From: Tropicimonas aquimaris
GTDB taxonomy: Bacteria > Pseudomonadota > Alphaproteobacteria > Rhodobacterales > Rhodobacteraceae
NCBI RefSeq assembly: GCF_042676185.1
Contig: NZ_JBHTJT010000005.1
Span: forward strand, 1-64,000
Length of the DNA: 64,000 nucleotides
Direction of reading: 5' to 3'
Part shown: positions 16,086-23,760 of the stretch, in pieces
Layout of the letters: each line of letters starts with the position of its first letter
How positions within the stretch are numbered: the stretch's first letter is position 1
Translations under genes and position numbers: made by a program
Notes under the pieces: model-generated
Seen by the model: the letters and a program-made list of their open reading frames with translations, nothing else
The model's database searches: none
Told to the model about the DNA's origin: nothing

Positions 16086-16100
16086 ATGACGTACGTTGGT
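16086..16100 (-). promoter_or_regulatory. Conserved motif copy D (ATGACGTACGTTGGT)
   Basis: This sequence in the divergent gap between the two transglutaminase-like genes matches motif copy A at 13 of 15 positions. Its core ACGTACGT is self-complementary, so it could serve both genes. Confidence 0.35.
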
Positions 16101-16162
16101 CTTCAGGTTTGGCGCGTACCGTTCTTCTCTTGCCCTGCGTCCTTCCGGTGCGATTGACCGGC

Positions 16163-17068
16163 GTGCACGGTCGAGACGAGGATACCCCGATCCGAACCCT
16201 GCGCATCCTGCATCGAACCCGATATGCCTATGACCGCCCGGTGTCCTTCGGTGAGCATCGGCTGATGATCCGCCCGCGCGACGGGCACGATATGCGCATT
16301 CTGGAATCCAGCCTGACAGTGTCCCCCCGCGCAAATGTGCACTGGACTTTTGACACATTCGGTAACTCCGTCGCGCTTCTTTCGTTCCAAGAAGCGGCTG
16401 ACGAACTGGTAATCGAGAGCGAGCTGCTGCTGCGCCGCTACGGCCTCGATGAGCCGCTGACACGGATCGAGCGCTATGCCGGCACCTTTCCGGTACATTA
16501 CAACGTCGACGAGTTCATCGACCTCGGCCCCTACCTTGTTTCGGACCAACCGCAAGACCAGGACGTGCTGGCGGCGTGGGTCGCGCAGGTGTTGCCGCAC
16601 CCCAACGGCAGCAGCCTTGAGGTTCTAGGCGCATTGGGAACCGCAGTCCACGGCGCTTTTCGATATGCAAGGCGCGAGGCAGAAGGCGTGCAGACACCTG
16701 CCGAGACGATCGGGCTTGGCACAGGCACGTGCCGCGATTTCGCGCTGCTGTTCATGGACGCTGCGCGCCACCTCGGTTTCGCTGCGCGGTTCGTCACCGG
16801 CTACCTCCATGACGAGGGCGCTGGAAACGAGTCCGGCGAGGACATGACCGGCGGCGGTGCGACCCATGCCTGGGCGGACATCTTCGTCCCGGGCGCGGGC
16901 TGGGTGGAATTCGACCCGACCAACCACATCATCGCGAGCCGCAACCTGATCCGCGTGGCGACGACCCGCACGCCGGCACAGGCGCTTCCGGTCAGCGGGA
17001 CCTTCGAGCACGAGGGCGGATCACTGCTCGGATTGCAGGTGGCAGTTCGCGTCATCGAAGTTGCATAG
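16163..17068 (+). CDS. Transglutaminase-like protein with canonical triad
   Basis: This product is about 301 residues, with the N-terminal transglutaminase-associated beta domain (RILHRTRYAYDRPV at 14-27, WTFDTFGNSV at 61-70) and a complete catalytic set: Cys190 (GTCRDF), His235 (THAWAD) and Asp251 (FDPTN). Such proteins may act as peptidases or amidases rather than cross-linkers. The start is uncertain: GTG codons at 16148 and 16163 are both possible and neither has a convincing ribosome site. It is divergent from the His-less paralogue at 15185-16069, so the two may be co-regulated. Confidence 0.85.
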   Translation: MHGRDEDTPIRTLRILHRTRYAYDRPVSFGEHRLMIRPRDGHDMRILESSLTVSPRANVHWTFDTFGNSVALLSFQEAADELVIESELLLRRYGLDEPLTRIERYAGTFPVHYNVDEFIDLGPYLVSDQPQDQDVLAAWVAQVLPHPNGSSLEVLGALGTAVHGAFRYARREAEGVQTPAETIGLGTGTCRDFALLFMDAARHLGFAARFVTGYLHDEGAGNESGEDMTGGGATHAWADIFVPGAGWVEFDPTNHIIASRNLIRVATTRTPAQALPVSGTFEHEGGSLLGLQVAVRVIEVA

Positions 17069-17303
17069 GATAGGCATGCTCGGGGATATCGAGTGCCAGG
17101 CGTTTGGTGCCCTCCACCCGGCAACCAAGATCGCAGAGCCACCCGATACCATAACTGAACGGCGGAGCAATCTGAGGCATCGGGCCGGCGTCATCCTTCG
17201 CAGAAACGGGAAAGGCGGGGGACGTGATCACACCGCACACGATGGCCATCCGAGAGATCGGCATTGCCAGCGGGTGTCTCATCGGTTCCTTGTGGTGCAT
17301 CAT
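17052..17303 (-). CDS. Small possibly exported protein, unknown
   Basis: The 83-residue product has an internal hydrophobic segment (ISRMAIVCGVITSPAFPVSA, about residues 16-35) that could be a signal peptide. An AGGGAG sequence lies before the ATG, and this ATG overlaps the TGA of the preceding small gene (ATGA). The third gene of a coupled set, it overlaps the 3' end of the convergent transglutaminase gene by 17 bases. No family recognised. Confidence 0.45.
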   Translation of the reverse strand: MMHHKEPMRHPLAMPISRMAIVCGVITSPAFPVSAKDDAGPMPQIAPPFSYGIGWLCDLGCRVEGTKRLALDIPEHAYPMQLR

Positions 17304-17503
17304 CGGCGCTCCCTGGCGGACCAGAAGCTATCGGTTTTCGCGCGTATCTTCGATAGCCCAAGCTTGAGCGTTCCGGTCAACCGCCGAGTACGCGCGACCG
17401 TTGGCATAGAGCCCTTGGGACTAGGTCTCGATGGCATGCCTTCGTTCTCGGCCACCTGGATCGCGAAGTCCTGCGGGACTGTCGGTTGGGTGCTACCGGT
17501 CAT
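17300..17503 (-). CDS. Small basic protein, unknown
   Basis: The 67-residue product is rich in Arg, Lys and Ser in its C-terminal half (RTRRLTGTLKLGLSKIRAKT). It is supported mainly by ATGA overlaps with both the gene before and the gene after it, a pattern unlikely to occur twice by chance. No domain recognised. Confidence 0.45.
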   Translation of the reverse strand: MTGSTQPTVPQDFAIQVAENEGMPSRPSPKGSMPTVARTRRLTGTLKLGLSKIRAKTDSFWSARERR

Positions 17504-17979
17504 AGTGTCGACAACTTGACCAGGGCCGCGGCCGCAAGGGCAAGTTCCTTCTGGTGGTAGTCACCGTGAAACTTGCCGTCGACCTTCACTTCCCAGATAC
17601 CGCTTCGCTGACGGATCTGCACTCGATCCGGCCGCGCAGAGCGGTCCATGTCCGACACCTGTCCGTCTCCGCGTCTCGGCGGCACTGGTTGCTTCTCGGT
17701 CGTGTCCGGCTCCATCGCTTTGGGCGCACGCTCTTCTCCGAGGAGCATCACGGCGCGAATGAATTCCTCCGCGTAGTCGTCGGTTTCTCGGTGGTCGTGT
17801 TCGCGCCGGGCCATACTCATTGGCTCGACGAAGCGTTCCCGCAGGTGGTCGACGAAACGCGGCTCGGTACGGGCCATGTAGGCGATCAGGGCCTGCAGGA
17901 TCCGTTCATGGGCTAGGACGCGCCGTTCGAGATCGGTCGTTTCTGCTGCCGCCCCAGTAAGGTATTCAACTGATGTCAT
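17500..17979 (-). CDS. Protein with C-terminal DUF2188-like domain
   Basis: The 159-residue product has a helical N-terminal region (about 1-90), a charged Pro-rich linker and a C-terminal segment from about residue 120 (VQIRQRSGIWEVKVDGKFHG...ALAAAALVKL) that resembles DUF2188, a short beta-alpha module found in small stress-associated proteins. It is the first gene of a coupled three-gene leftward set. A conserved TGACGCAGGTTA motif lies about 130 bases upstream. Function unknown. Confidence 0.6.
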   Translation of the reverse strand: MTSVEYLTGAAAETTDLERRVLAHERILQALIAYMARTEPRFVDHLRERFVEPMSMARREHDHRETDDYAEEFIRAVMLLGEERAPKAMEPDTTEKQPVPPRRGDGQVSDMDRSARPDRVQIRQRSGIWEVKVDGKFHGDYHQKELALAAAALVKLSTL

Positions 17980-18297
17980 GGCTTATCATCCTTCGCGCTG
18001 CGCATCGCGACGGCGCATGTCTTGTGTTCGAGCGCGGGCACGCAGGCCATCGCCTCGTCACGATCCAGCTCTTGCCATCCGCCTACCAGCCAGGCGGACA
18101 TCGGGTGCTGACGCAGGTTAGGGGCACGGAAATTAAGTGTGCGTGTCTTGCTCAGAAGCGCAAAGAAACCGGCCTCGGCAGTCCAAATGCCATTGAAGGG
18201 GCTTCCGCCATGAAGATAGCTGTCCGCTTTCAGTGGAGAATAGTTATTTACCATTATGGAAGCTCAAAAACGCGCGCCAAATCTTTTTCGCGCATCA
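17980..18297. other. Intergenic leader region with conserved motif copy B
   Basis: I call no gene in these 318 bases. A 92-codon frame that ends in an ATGA overlap at 17979 is open here, but it lacks a ribosome site and protein-like composition. GTGCTGACGCAGGTTA at 18105-18120 matches copies A and C elsewhere. Confidence 0.45.
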
Positions 18298-18690
18298 TCA
18301 TGTGGCCGCCTCGATCAGAATGTTTTCCGGCGCCATTTCCTTGCCCTGCAGGACGGCCAGCCGTCCGACCGCAGTGATGGCGATAAAAATCGGATACACG
18401 AATGCGGAATTGCGTTTGGCATAATGCACCGCAACCATTCCGATCACTTCAAGATAGAGAAACATCAGCAGAATATCGGCCAGCAGGATGGTTCCAAGGC
18501 GATAGATGGCCAGGACTGCGAGCGCGACGGCGAGGAGGGTCAGGGCCACGATCACAACCAGCAACAGACGCTCGATGAAGTGAAGCAGACCCAGGGCAAA
18601 CAGCCTTTCGCCGCGCCCCGCGCTGTCGTCTTCCTGTTGGGGCACCGCCGTGTCGACCGCTGCCGCTCCCGCTTGATGCCCTCTATTCAT
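18298..18690 (-). CDS. psiE: PsiE-family inner-membrane protein
   Basis: The 130-residue protein has four predicted hydrophobic helices and the PsiE-family stretch around residues 72-112 (LLADILLMFLYLEVIGMVAVHY then YPIFIAITAVGRLAV). PsiE is named after phosphate-starvation induction in Escherichia coli; its biochemical role is unknown. A GAAGG site precedes the ATG. It sits last in a leftward operon after HflK and HflC, which suggests a common membrane-stress theme rather than phosphate control. Confidence 0.8.
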   Translation of the reverse strand: MNRGHQAGAAAVDTAVPQQEDDSAGRGERLFALGLLHFIERLLLVVIVALTLLAVALAVLAIYRLGTILLADILLMFLYLEVIGMVAVHYAKRNSAFVYPIFIAITAVGRLAVLQGKEMAPENILIEAAT

Positions 18691-18713
18691 GATTGCGGCC
18701 TTCGGCCATGAAC

Positions 18714-19802
18714 CTATCGGCCTGCTTCGGCCTCCGTCTGTGTCACGATCGGTGTCGCGGCTTCTTGCACTGGTATGGTCCTGCCGTTTGACGCGACGCC
18801 TCCGTCGCCCGAGACGCTGCCGGGGTCGCGGACGGCGTCTGCCTCGCCCTGCATGCCGCGCAGGAACCGGAACAGATCGCTGTCCGTCGTCAGGACAAGC
18901 GTCGTGTCGTCGGAAATCATGTCGCCGTAGGCCTGCATGGTTCGGGTGAAGTCGTAGAATTCGACCGAAACGGCATCGACGTTGTAGGCGCCCGAATAGA
19001 TGTCAGCCGCAGCCGCATCGGCCGCGCCACGGATTTCCTCGACCGCGCGATAGGCTTCGGACTGGATCTTGTTTAGATCCCGCACCCGATTGCCTTGGAT
19101 CCGGGCTGCTTCGCCGTTGCCTTCCGACAGGAAGCGTTCGGCGATCTGCCGCCGCTCCGAGATCATGCGATCGTAGATCTTGGGTCGCACGCTTTCGTTG
19201 TAGTTGATGCGTTTGAAGCGGATATCGAGAAGCTCGATCCCGAAGACGCGCACCTTCTCCACCGCCGCCTCAAAGATCTGCTGCTCGACCAGCGCCCGCC
19301 CCTTCGTGATGGGAACGAGGGCGCCAATGTCCTGCGCAAGCTCCTGGTCGGTCAGAAGCGTGTCCCTAAGCGGTGTCCGTCCCTTGGTGGTGCGCACGAT
19401 CTCGATGAGCTCATGCTTGGCGACGGCATTCCGCGTCTCGCTGCCGAGAATGTCGTCGAGGCGCGACTGGGCACTGCGTTCGTCGCGCAGGCGCAGGAAG
19501 TATTGCAGCGGATCCGTGATCTTCCAGCGCGCGAAGAGATCAACCGAGATGTAGAGCTTGTCCTTTGTAGGCATGTCCGACGGCGAGCCGTCCCATTCGA
19601 GGACGCGGGCGTCGATCCGGTTGACCTCCTGAACGAAGGGCACTTTCACCTTGAGACCGGCCTCGGTGATCGGCGCGCCGACCGGCTTGCCGAACTGGGT
19701 GATGATGGCTTGCTCCACCTCCCCGACCGTGTAGACGGCGGATGACGCCGTGACGACCCCGGCGACCGCAACTCCGGCGGCGATGAGCGAAATGGTCTTC
19801 AT
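18714..19802 (-). CDS. hflC: SPFH-domain membrane protease modulator HflC
   Basis: The 362-residue product has one N-terminal membrane anchor (residues 5-25), then the SPFH/prohibitin domain (VGEVEQAIITQFGKPVG, LKVKVPFVQEVNRIDAR) and a coiled-coil tail rich in Glu, Ala and Arg (about 210-290). HflC pairs with HflK to form a periplasmic-facing cage around FtsH that regulates membrane-protein turnover. The C-terminal 60 residues are low-complexity and longer than in Escherichia coli HflC. It overlaps hflK by ATGA, confirming the pair. Confidence 0.9.
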   Translation of the reverse strand: MKTISLIAAGVAVAGVVTASSAVYTVGEVEQAIITQFGKPVGAPITEAGLKVKVPFVQEVNRIDARVLEWDGSPSDMPTKDKLYISVDLFARWKITDPLQYFLRLRDERSAQSRLDDILGSETRNAVAKHELIEIVRTTKGRTPLRDTLLTDQELAQDIGALVPITKGRALVEQQIFEAAVEKVRVFGIELLDIRFKRINYNESVRPKIYDRMISERRQIAERFLSEGNGEAARIQGNRVRDLNKIQSEAYRAVEEIRGAADAAAADIYSGAYNVDAVSVEFYDFTRTMQAYGDMISDDTTLVLTTDSDLFRFLRGMQGEADAVRDPGSVSGDGGVASNGRTIPVQEAATPIVTQTEAEAGR

Positions 19803-20866
19803 GGTTGCACCCCCATTTGTCGATCGAGGTTCAGGAGTGGCAGGATACTTGCCGTGGACCCGTCGACAATGATCTTGGAACCAATTCCCGGCAGAACATC
19901 CTGAAGGGTTTCGATGTAGATCCGGCGCCGGGTCACCTCTGGCGCCCGGCGGTATTCCGTCAGAAGCGCCGTGAAGCGGGCAGCATCGCCTTCGGCTTCG
20001 TTGATCCGCCGCAGGCGATACCCATCGGCTTCGCGGATACGCTGGTCCTTTTCGCCTTGGGCCAGAGGTATGACGCGGTTGTATTCGCGGCGGGCCTCGT
20101 TGATGATCCGTTCCTTCTCTTGCTGCGCCTGATTGACCTCGTTGAACGAGGCTTGAACCGGCTGGGGCGGATTGATGTTCTTCAACTGCACTTGGTCGAT
20201 GCTTATGCCCATCGCGTACTTGGTCGCGAGCGCCTGCATCTTCACCAGGGCTTCGCTTTCGATTTCCTGGCGCCCGACGGTGATCACCTCGTCGACCGTG
20301 CGGTCCCCCACAACCTCGCGCATGACGGATTCAGAGACGTAGCGCAGGGTCGCGCTCGGCTCGCGCACTTCGAACAGGAACTTCCGGGGTTCGGAAATCC
20401 GGTACTGCACCACCCACTCCACCAGCGCCGCGTTTAGATCGCCCGTCACCATCTCGGTCTCGCGGCGACCGTCTGTCGGGCTCTGATAGGGGTCGGTGGC
20501 GCCCGGAGTCGTGAATCCGAATTCCTGTTTCAGCTGGCGCTTGACCGGGACCAACGTGGTCACGTCGATCCCGAACGGGATCTTGAAGTGCAGTCCTGGA
20601 GGAACCTCGGCCGAGTACTTCCCGAACCGTTGGACAATCGCAACGGAGTCGCTCGGCACCGTGTAATATGAGGACCACGCCCCATACGCCGCAAGCGCGA
20701 TGGCGGCCCCGATCGCAAGACGCTTCACCGGCGGCAGACCGTCCGGCAGGATGCCGTGCAACCGATCCCGGCCCCGCCTGAGAATTGCGTCAACCTCAGG
20801 GGGAACGCGGGTCCGCTTGTTTTTCCAAGGTCCGCGATCTTCCGGTCCATTGTCATCAGAAGGCAT
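19799..20866 (-). CDS. hflK: SPFH-domain membrane protease modulator HflK
   Basis: The 355-residue product has a charged Pro/Gly-rich cytoplasmic N-terminus (1-45), one membrane helix (about 47-66) and the HflK-type SPFH domain (VPSDSVAIVQRFGKYSAEVPPGLHF, VEWVVQYRISEP), followed by a coiled coil (about 245-300). It is shorter at both ends than Escherichia coli HflK, as is common in alphaproteobacteria. Partner of the overlapping hflC. A GGAG site lies just upstream of the ATG. Context with PsiE and two small unknowns suggests an envelope-stress operon; this may be a second hflKC copy, which cannot be checked here. Confidence 0.9.
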   Translation of the reverse strand: MPSDDNGPEDRGPWKNKRTRVPPEVDAILRRGRDRLHGILPDGLPPVKRLAIGAAIALAAYGAWSSYYTVPSDSVAIVQRFGKYSAEVPPGLHFKIPFGIDVTTLVPVKRQLKQEFGFTTPGATDPYQSPTDGRRETEMVTGDLNAALVEWVVQYRISEPRKFLFEVREPSATLRYVSESVMREVVGDRTVDEVITVGRQEIESEALVKMQALATKYAMGISIDQVQLKNINPPQPVQASFNEVNQAQQEKERIINEARREYNRVIPLAQGEKDQRIREADGYRLRRINEAEGDAARFTALLTEYRRAPEVTRRRIYIETLQDVLPGIGSKIIVDGSTASILPLLNLDRQMGVQP

Positions 20867-20973
20867 CGCAAGCTCCTGTCTCGATTTCGGCGCTCGAGGC
20901 GATGCGTGGCTCGCGCGTTTGACGGTGCGACCGGTGTTGCGCCATCACATCATCGGCTCTGAACAGCATGACC

Positions 20974-21318
20974 TCAGAGGTCCAGTTCCTTCAGGCAGGC
21001 TTGCGCAATGTCTCGGTCTGGGGCATCGGTTCCTGGCATCGTCGCCCAGCCGGCTGTCATGAGAGCGTCGCGCCGCTGGTAGGTCGAGGCTGCCCGGATC
21101 GTTGCAAGCTTGTCCGCCCGAGCCGGGTCTGACCGCGCCATGTCGAGGCAGACCGGTACCATTGAGGCGACGACATCGTCACGGGACATCGCCATCGCCC
21201 GGTCATTCGAAGTGCCGCCGGTTACCCAGCCGCCCCACGTGAAGCCGACGACACCGACAAAGACAGCACCGATCACGGCGCCATAGATGCCGGGTTTGAG
21301 CCATTCGGGAGTATTCAT
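20974..21318 (-). CDS. Small membrane-anchored protein, unknown
   Basis: The 114-residue product has one N-terminal hydrophobic helix (about residues 9-31, Gly/Val-rich) followed by a soluble helical domain with two Cys residues (VPVCLDMARSDP, QACLKELDL). It has a very good AGGAGG ribosome site and overlaps the stop of the preceding gene by ATGA. It is upstream of hflK and in the same direction. I recognise it only as a type frequent near stress genes in this order; no function is known. Confidence 0.65.
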   Translation of the reverse strand: MNTPEWLKPGIYGAVIGAVFVGVVGFTWGGWVTGGTSNDRAMAMSRDDVVASMVPVCLDMARSDPARADKLATIRAASTYQRRDALMTAGWATMPGTDAPDRDIAQACLKELDL

Positions 21319-21629
21319 TTCAAGTCCTCCTGCGGAGAAAGCGCCGCTTCGCTGTGGTTGTTCATCTCAGTCGGAGCCTGATCCCGGCTCAACGCCTCAT
21401 TCAGGTCGCGCTCTGATATCGTGTGCAGTTCCATCCAACCCGCCCGATCACCTCTGCCAGGAACGGTCATATGGGTCGCCGTCCTCTGATAAGTTTCGAA
21501 ACCTTGCCCGCGTACAAGTTCTTCCTGAATCAGGACTTCGTAGTCCCCGGCCGGAAGTTCGTCCGGAAAATCGGCTAGGCTGAACGGGTGCAGGAAAGTC
21601 ACCCTCACACTGGATGAACGCACGCTCAT
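21315..21629 (-). CDS. Small cytoplasmic protein, unknown
   Basis: The 104-residue acidic product (VRVTFLHPFSLADFPDELPAG, YEVLIQEELV) has no signal or membrane segment. It begins the leftward operon that contains the small membrane protein, hflK, hflC and psiE and overlaps the next gene by ATGA. A TGACGCATGTTA motif lies about 115 bases before its start. Function unknown. Confidence 0.6.
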   Translation of the reverse strand: MSVRSSSVRVTFLHPFSLADFPDELPAGDYEVLIQEELVRGQGFETYQRTATHMTVPGRGDRAGWMELHTISERDLNEALSRDQAPTEMNNHSEAALSPQEDLK

Positions 21630-21744
21630 CTCTGGCCTCCACGATTTTGGCAGATCCGTCGCTCACCACTGCTGACGGCCCCTCAGATCCCGGGCCTGGC
21701 CAGTTGAACGATTTCTTCTCTTGTACGTCGGGAGCATCTAACTG

Positions 21745-21760
21745 GCGCTGACGCATGTTA
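21745..21760 (-). promoter_or_regulatory. Conserved motif copy C (GCGCTGACGCATGTTA)
   Basis: It differs from copy A at only two positions. It is placed between the leftward hflKC-containing operon and the rightward membrane-protein/AraC pair, so it could control either. Confidence 0.45.
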
Positions 21761-21901
21761 GTCCCGGGCGCCGAACCGGTTGCGACCTCCTTGGCGGCAG
21801 TCGCCAGCACTGACCTGCGTGAGGGCGGCGAGACCGACCTGCGCGTATTCTTTGGGAAACAGGGATGATCTGCGTTCCTGCAACCCTTGAAAGGATTGGC
21901 G

Positions 21902-22327
21902 ATGTCCCAAACCAAAATTCGCAACCCGCACCCGCCCGAGTTCGATCGGTTTCTCCAGGCGTCGGTCGGCGAGGACCGTAACGGCTATGCCGTGACTGTG
22001 CTCTCCACGCTCGCGCGGCTTGGCCTCGATCCTTGGAAGGAGACCGCTGATCTGGTCACGCTGGGGCGCGACGCGGCGCACGCGCGGTTGGGAACGCTGC
22101 TTGCCCGATTTCGGGACGTTCCTGCGCTCGCAAGCGATCATGGCAGGGTCGCACGAGACTTGAGCCAGCTGCTTCCTGAAGGCCGGACGTCAGGTGCCCT
22201 GCAGCGCGCTGCTTCAACGGTGGCCGATGGCCGCCCGGGAACCAGCGGCGCGATCTGGACGGCGCTCACGATCATCCTTGTTCTGTTTCAAATGTTCATG
22301 ATTGGCGGGTCAGGGTCAGGCGAATGA
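21902..22327 (+). CDS. C-terminally membrane-anchored protein, unknown
   Basis: The 141-residue product is soluble for about 110 residues (helical, with a repeated-like VLSTLARLGLDPWKETADLVTLGRD region) and ends in one hydrophobic helix (about 118-134, TSGAIWTALTIILVLFQMFMIG) followed by a short Gly/Ser tail. This tail-anchor topology is unusual for bacteria but seen in small regulators. An AAAGGA site fits the ATG at 21902. It overlaps the AraC-type gene by ATGA, so the two are co-expressed. Confidence 0.7.
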   Translation: MSQTKIRNPHPPEFDRFLQASVGEDRNGYAVTVLSTLARLGLDPWKETADLVTLGRDAAHARLGTLLARFRDVPALASDHGRVARDLSQLLPEGRTSGALQRAASTVADGRPGTSGAIWTALTIILVLFQMFMIGGSGSGE

Positions 22328-23364
22328 CCGTTTCCACCAAGACAGCAAGAGCACCGGCCCATGCAGCGCACCGCACCGGTACCCTGTCCCCAGTCGAACG
22401 GGATGTTCTCTGGGACATCGAGGAACACTTCTGGACCAGTGACGCCGACAACGCGCGGGCGACCACGGCGACCAACGCAGTGATGATCTTTCCCTATCCG
22501 CCCGGCATCCTTCAGGGTGACCAGATCTGGACCCATCTTCGGCAGAGGACTGGCTGGCGTTCCGTCGTCATGGCCGAACGGCGCGTGACGCGGAGCGGTG
22601 ACCTCGCCATTCTCACCTACCGTGTTTCGGCGGCCCTTGTACGCGGAATTCGCGCTCTCGGGTTTCTGCAGTCCGGCTCCTCTGCAGAGCTGCGAGACGA
22701 TGGGGACTTCCTGATCCTGCAATTCCGTTCCGGCATCGGTTCGGTAGTCGGGGCAAGACATATCGATGAAGGTACCGTTGTCCTGCTCATTGATCTCGTA
22801 CGCCACTACGCGGGCCCCGACTGGCTGCCGAAGTGTATCGAACTTCCTGGAACCGCCCGCAGCGACGCGACACTCGATGCCAGCCTCGGAGCCGCGATCC
22901 GGTGGGGCGCATCTCTTCCCGGCATAGCCATTCGTGGGGACGTCCTGCGCGCTCTCAATCCGTCCCCAAGAGATGCGCGAACTGCGCCGGTCTATCGAGA
23001 CCTCAGGGCGATGGTGCGGAGCCGTCCGCCGAGCAGTCTGGCGGAGTTCGTACGGGATACATTGAGCATCCTGGCGCCGACAGGCGACGTCTCGGAGGAA
23101 GCAGTCGCGAAATGGCTCGGCCTCGGCAGGCGAACACTTCAACGGCATCTCGCGTCAGAGGGGTGCCGATTCCGTGACATCCTCGTCGCCTTTCAGATGG
23201 AGCGAGCCGCGACCCTGCTCGAAGAAACGGACCATTCCGTGGAGGAGATCGCCGCGGCTCTGGGATACAGCGAGGTGAACAGCCTTCGCCGGGCTTTCAG
23301 GAAGTGGACCGGCGTTACGCCCACCGAGTATTGCGCCAGACATGCAGCGATACGAAGTGCCTGA
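22324..23364 (+). CDS. AraC-family regulator fused to an NTF2/SnoaL-like domain
   Basis: The 346-residue product has a C-terminal AraC DNA-binding domain (about 235-340; LGLGRRTLQRHLASEGCRFRDIL and VEEIAAALGYSEVNSLRRAFRKWTGVTPTEY). Residues about 20-103 match the small NTF2/DUF4440-like fold (VERDVLWDIEEHFWTS, NAVMIFPYPPGILQG, LAILTYRVSA), normally a stand-alone protein. The middle resembles only the latter half of an AraC ligand-binding domain. The fusion point is near residue 103, without a stop or frameshift. It is coupled to the upstream membrane protein. It could sense a small ligand through the NTF2 domain, or be a chimera made by recombination. Confidence 0.8.
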   Translation: MTVSTKTARAPAHAAHRTGTLSPVERDVLWDIEEHFWTSDADNARATTATNAVMIFPYPPGILQGDQIWTHLRQRTGWRSVVMAERRVTRSGDLAILTYRVSAALVRGIRALGFLQSGSSAELRDDGDFLILQFRSGIGSVVGARHIDEGTVVLLIDLVRHYAGPDWLPKCIELPGTARSDATLDASLGAAIRWGASLPGIAIRGDVLRALNPSPRDARTAPVYRDLRAMVRSRPPSSLAEFVRDTLSILAPTGDVSEEAVAKWLGLGRRTLQRHLASEGCRFRDILVAFQMERAATLLEETDHSVEEIAAALGYSEVNSLRRAFRKWTGVTPTEYCARHAAIRSA

Positions 23365-23760
23365 CCACACCGGTCACACGCGGTCCTCCGGACCATTCGG
23401 TTGTCGCGTCGGCGCACATAGCGGCACCGGCAATTTTTTCGTCACGGCCTGACCTTGATTGTTGACGACCGGATTTCTGCGCGCGCAGCCTACGGTCGCG
23501 CCCGTCTCAACATTCAACGTGGGGGCGTCTGTTCAGGCGGAGGTCACGAAGGCGCCGTACGTTTATCGGTTGCCGCTCGAGAAACGCTGATTGCATGATC
23601 CGCCATCCGCCATCCGCCAACCGCCATCCGCCATGCGCCAACGCTCTTGTGCTTGGACGCCTTCCAGATGCCACCAATCCGAGGGGGCAGCCTGTCCCGG
23701 TTGGCCCCAGATTCTACCCGTCGGTTTGACCGGATCGCGCATCAGACGCGCCGAAGCCTG
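23365..23760. other. Intergenic region with heptamer repeat
   Basis: The gap between convergent genes has no credible coding frame. Apart from the tandem repeat at 23600-23641, I see no terminator or RNA gene. Confidence 0.5.
23600..23641 (+). repeat. Tandem heptamer repeat, six copies of CCGCCAT-type unit
   Basis: Six contiguous 7-base units follow the pattern CCGCCAT, with variants CCGCCAA and GCGCCAA. It is a small minisatellite in a non-coding gap and may be length-variable between strains. Confidence 0.85.

Noticed and set aside
15548..16147. Long upstream extension of the canonical transglutaminase gene
   Set aside because: The open frame runs antisense through the divergent gene and is not protein-like; the family starts near 16163.
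17976..18254. 92-codon frame coupled to the DUF2188-like gene
   Set aside because: No ribosome site and poor composition, despite the ATGA overlap; the conserved motif inside it makes an intergenic leader more likely.
23600..23641. CRISPR-like repeat
   Set aside because: Units are 7 bases in direct tandem without spacers; it is a simple minisatellite.
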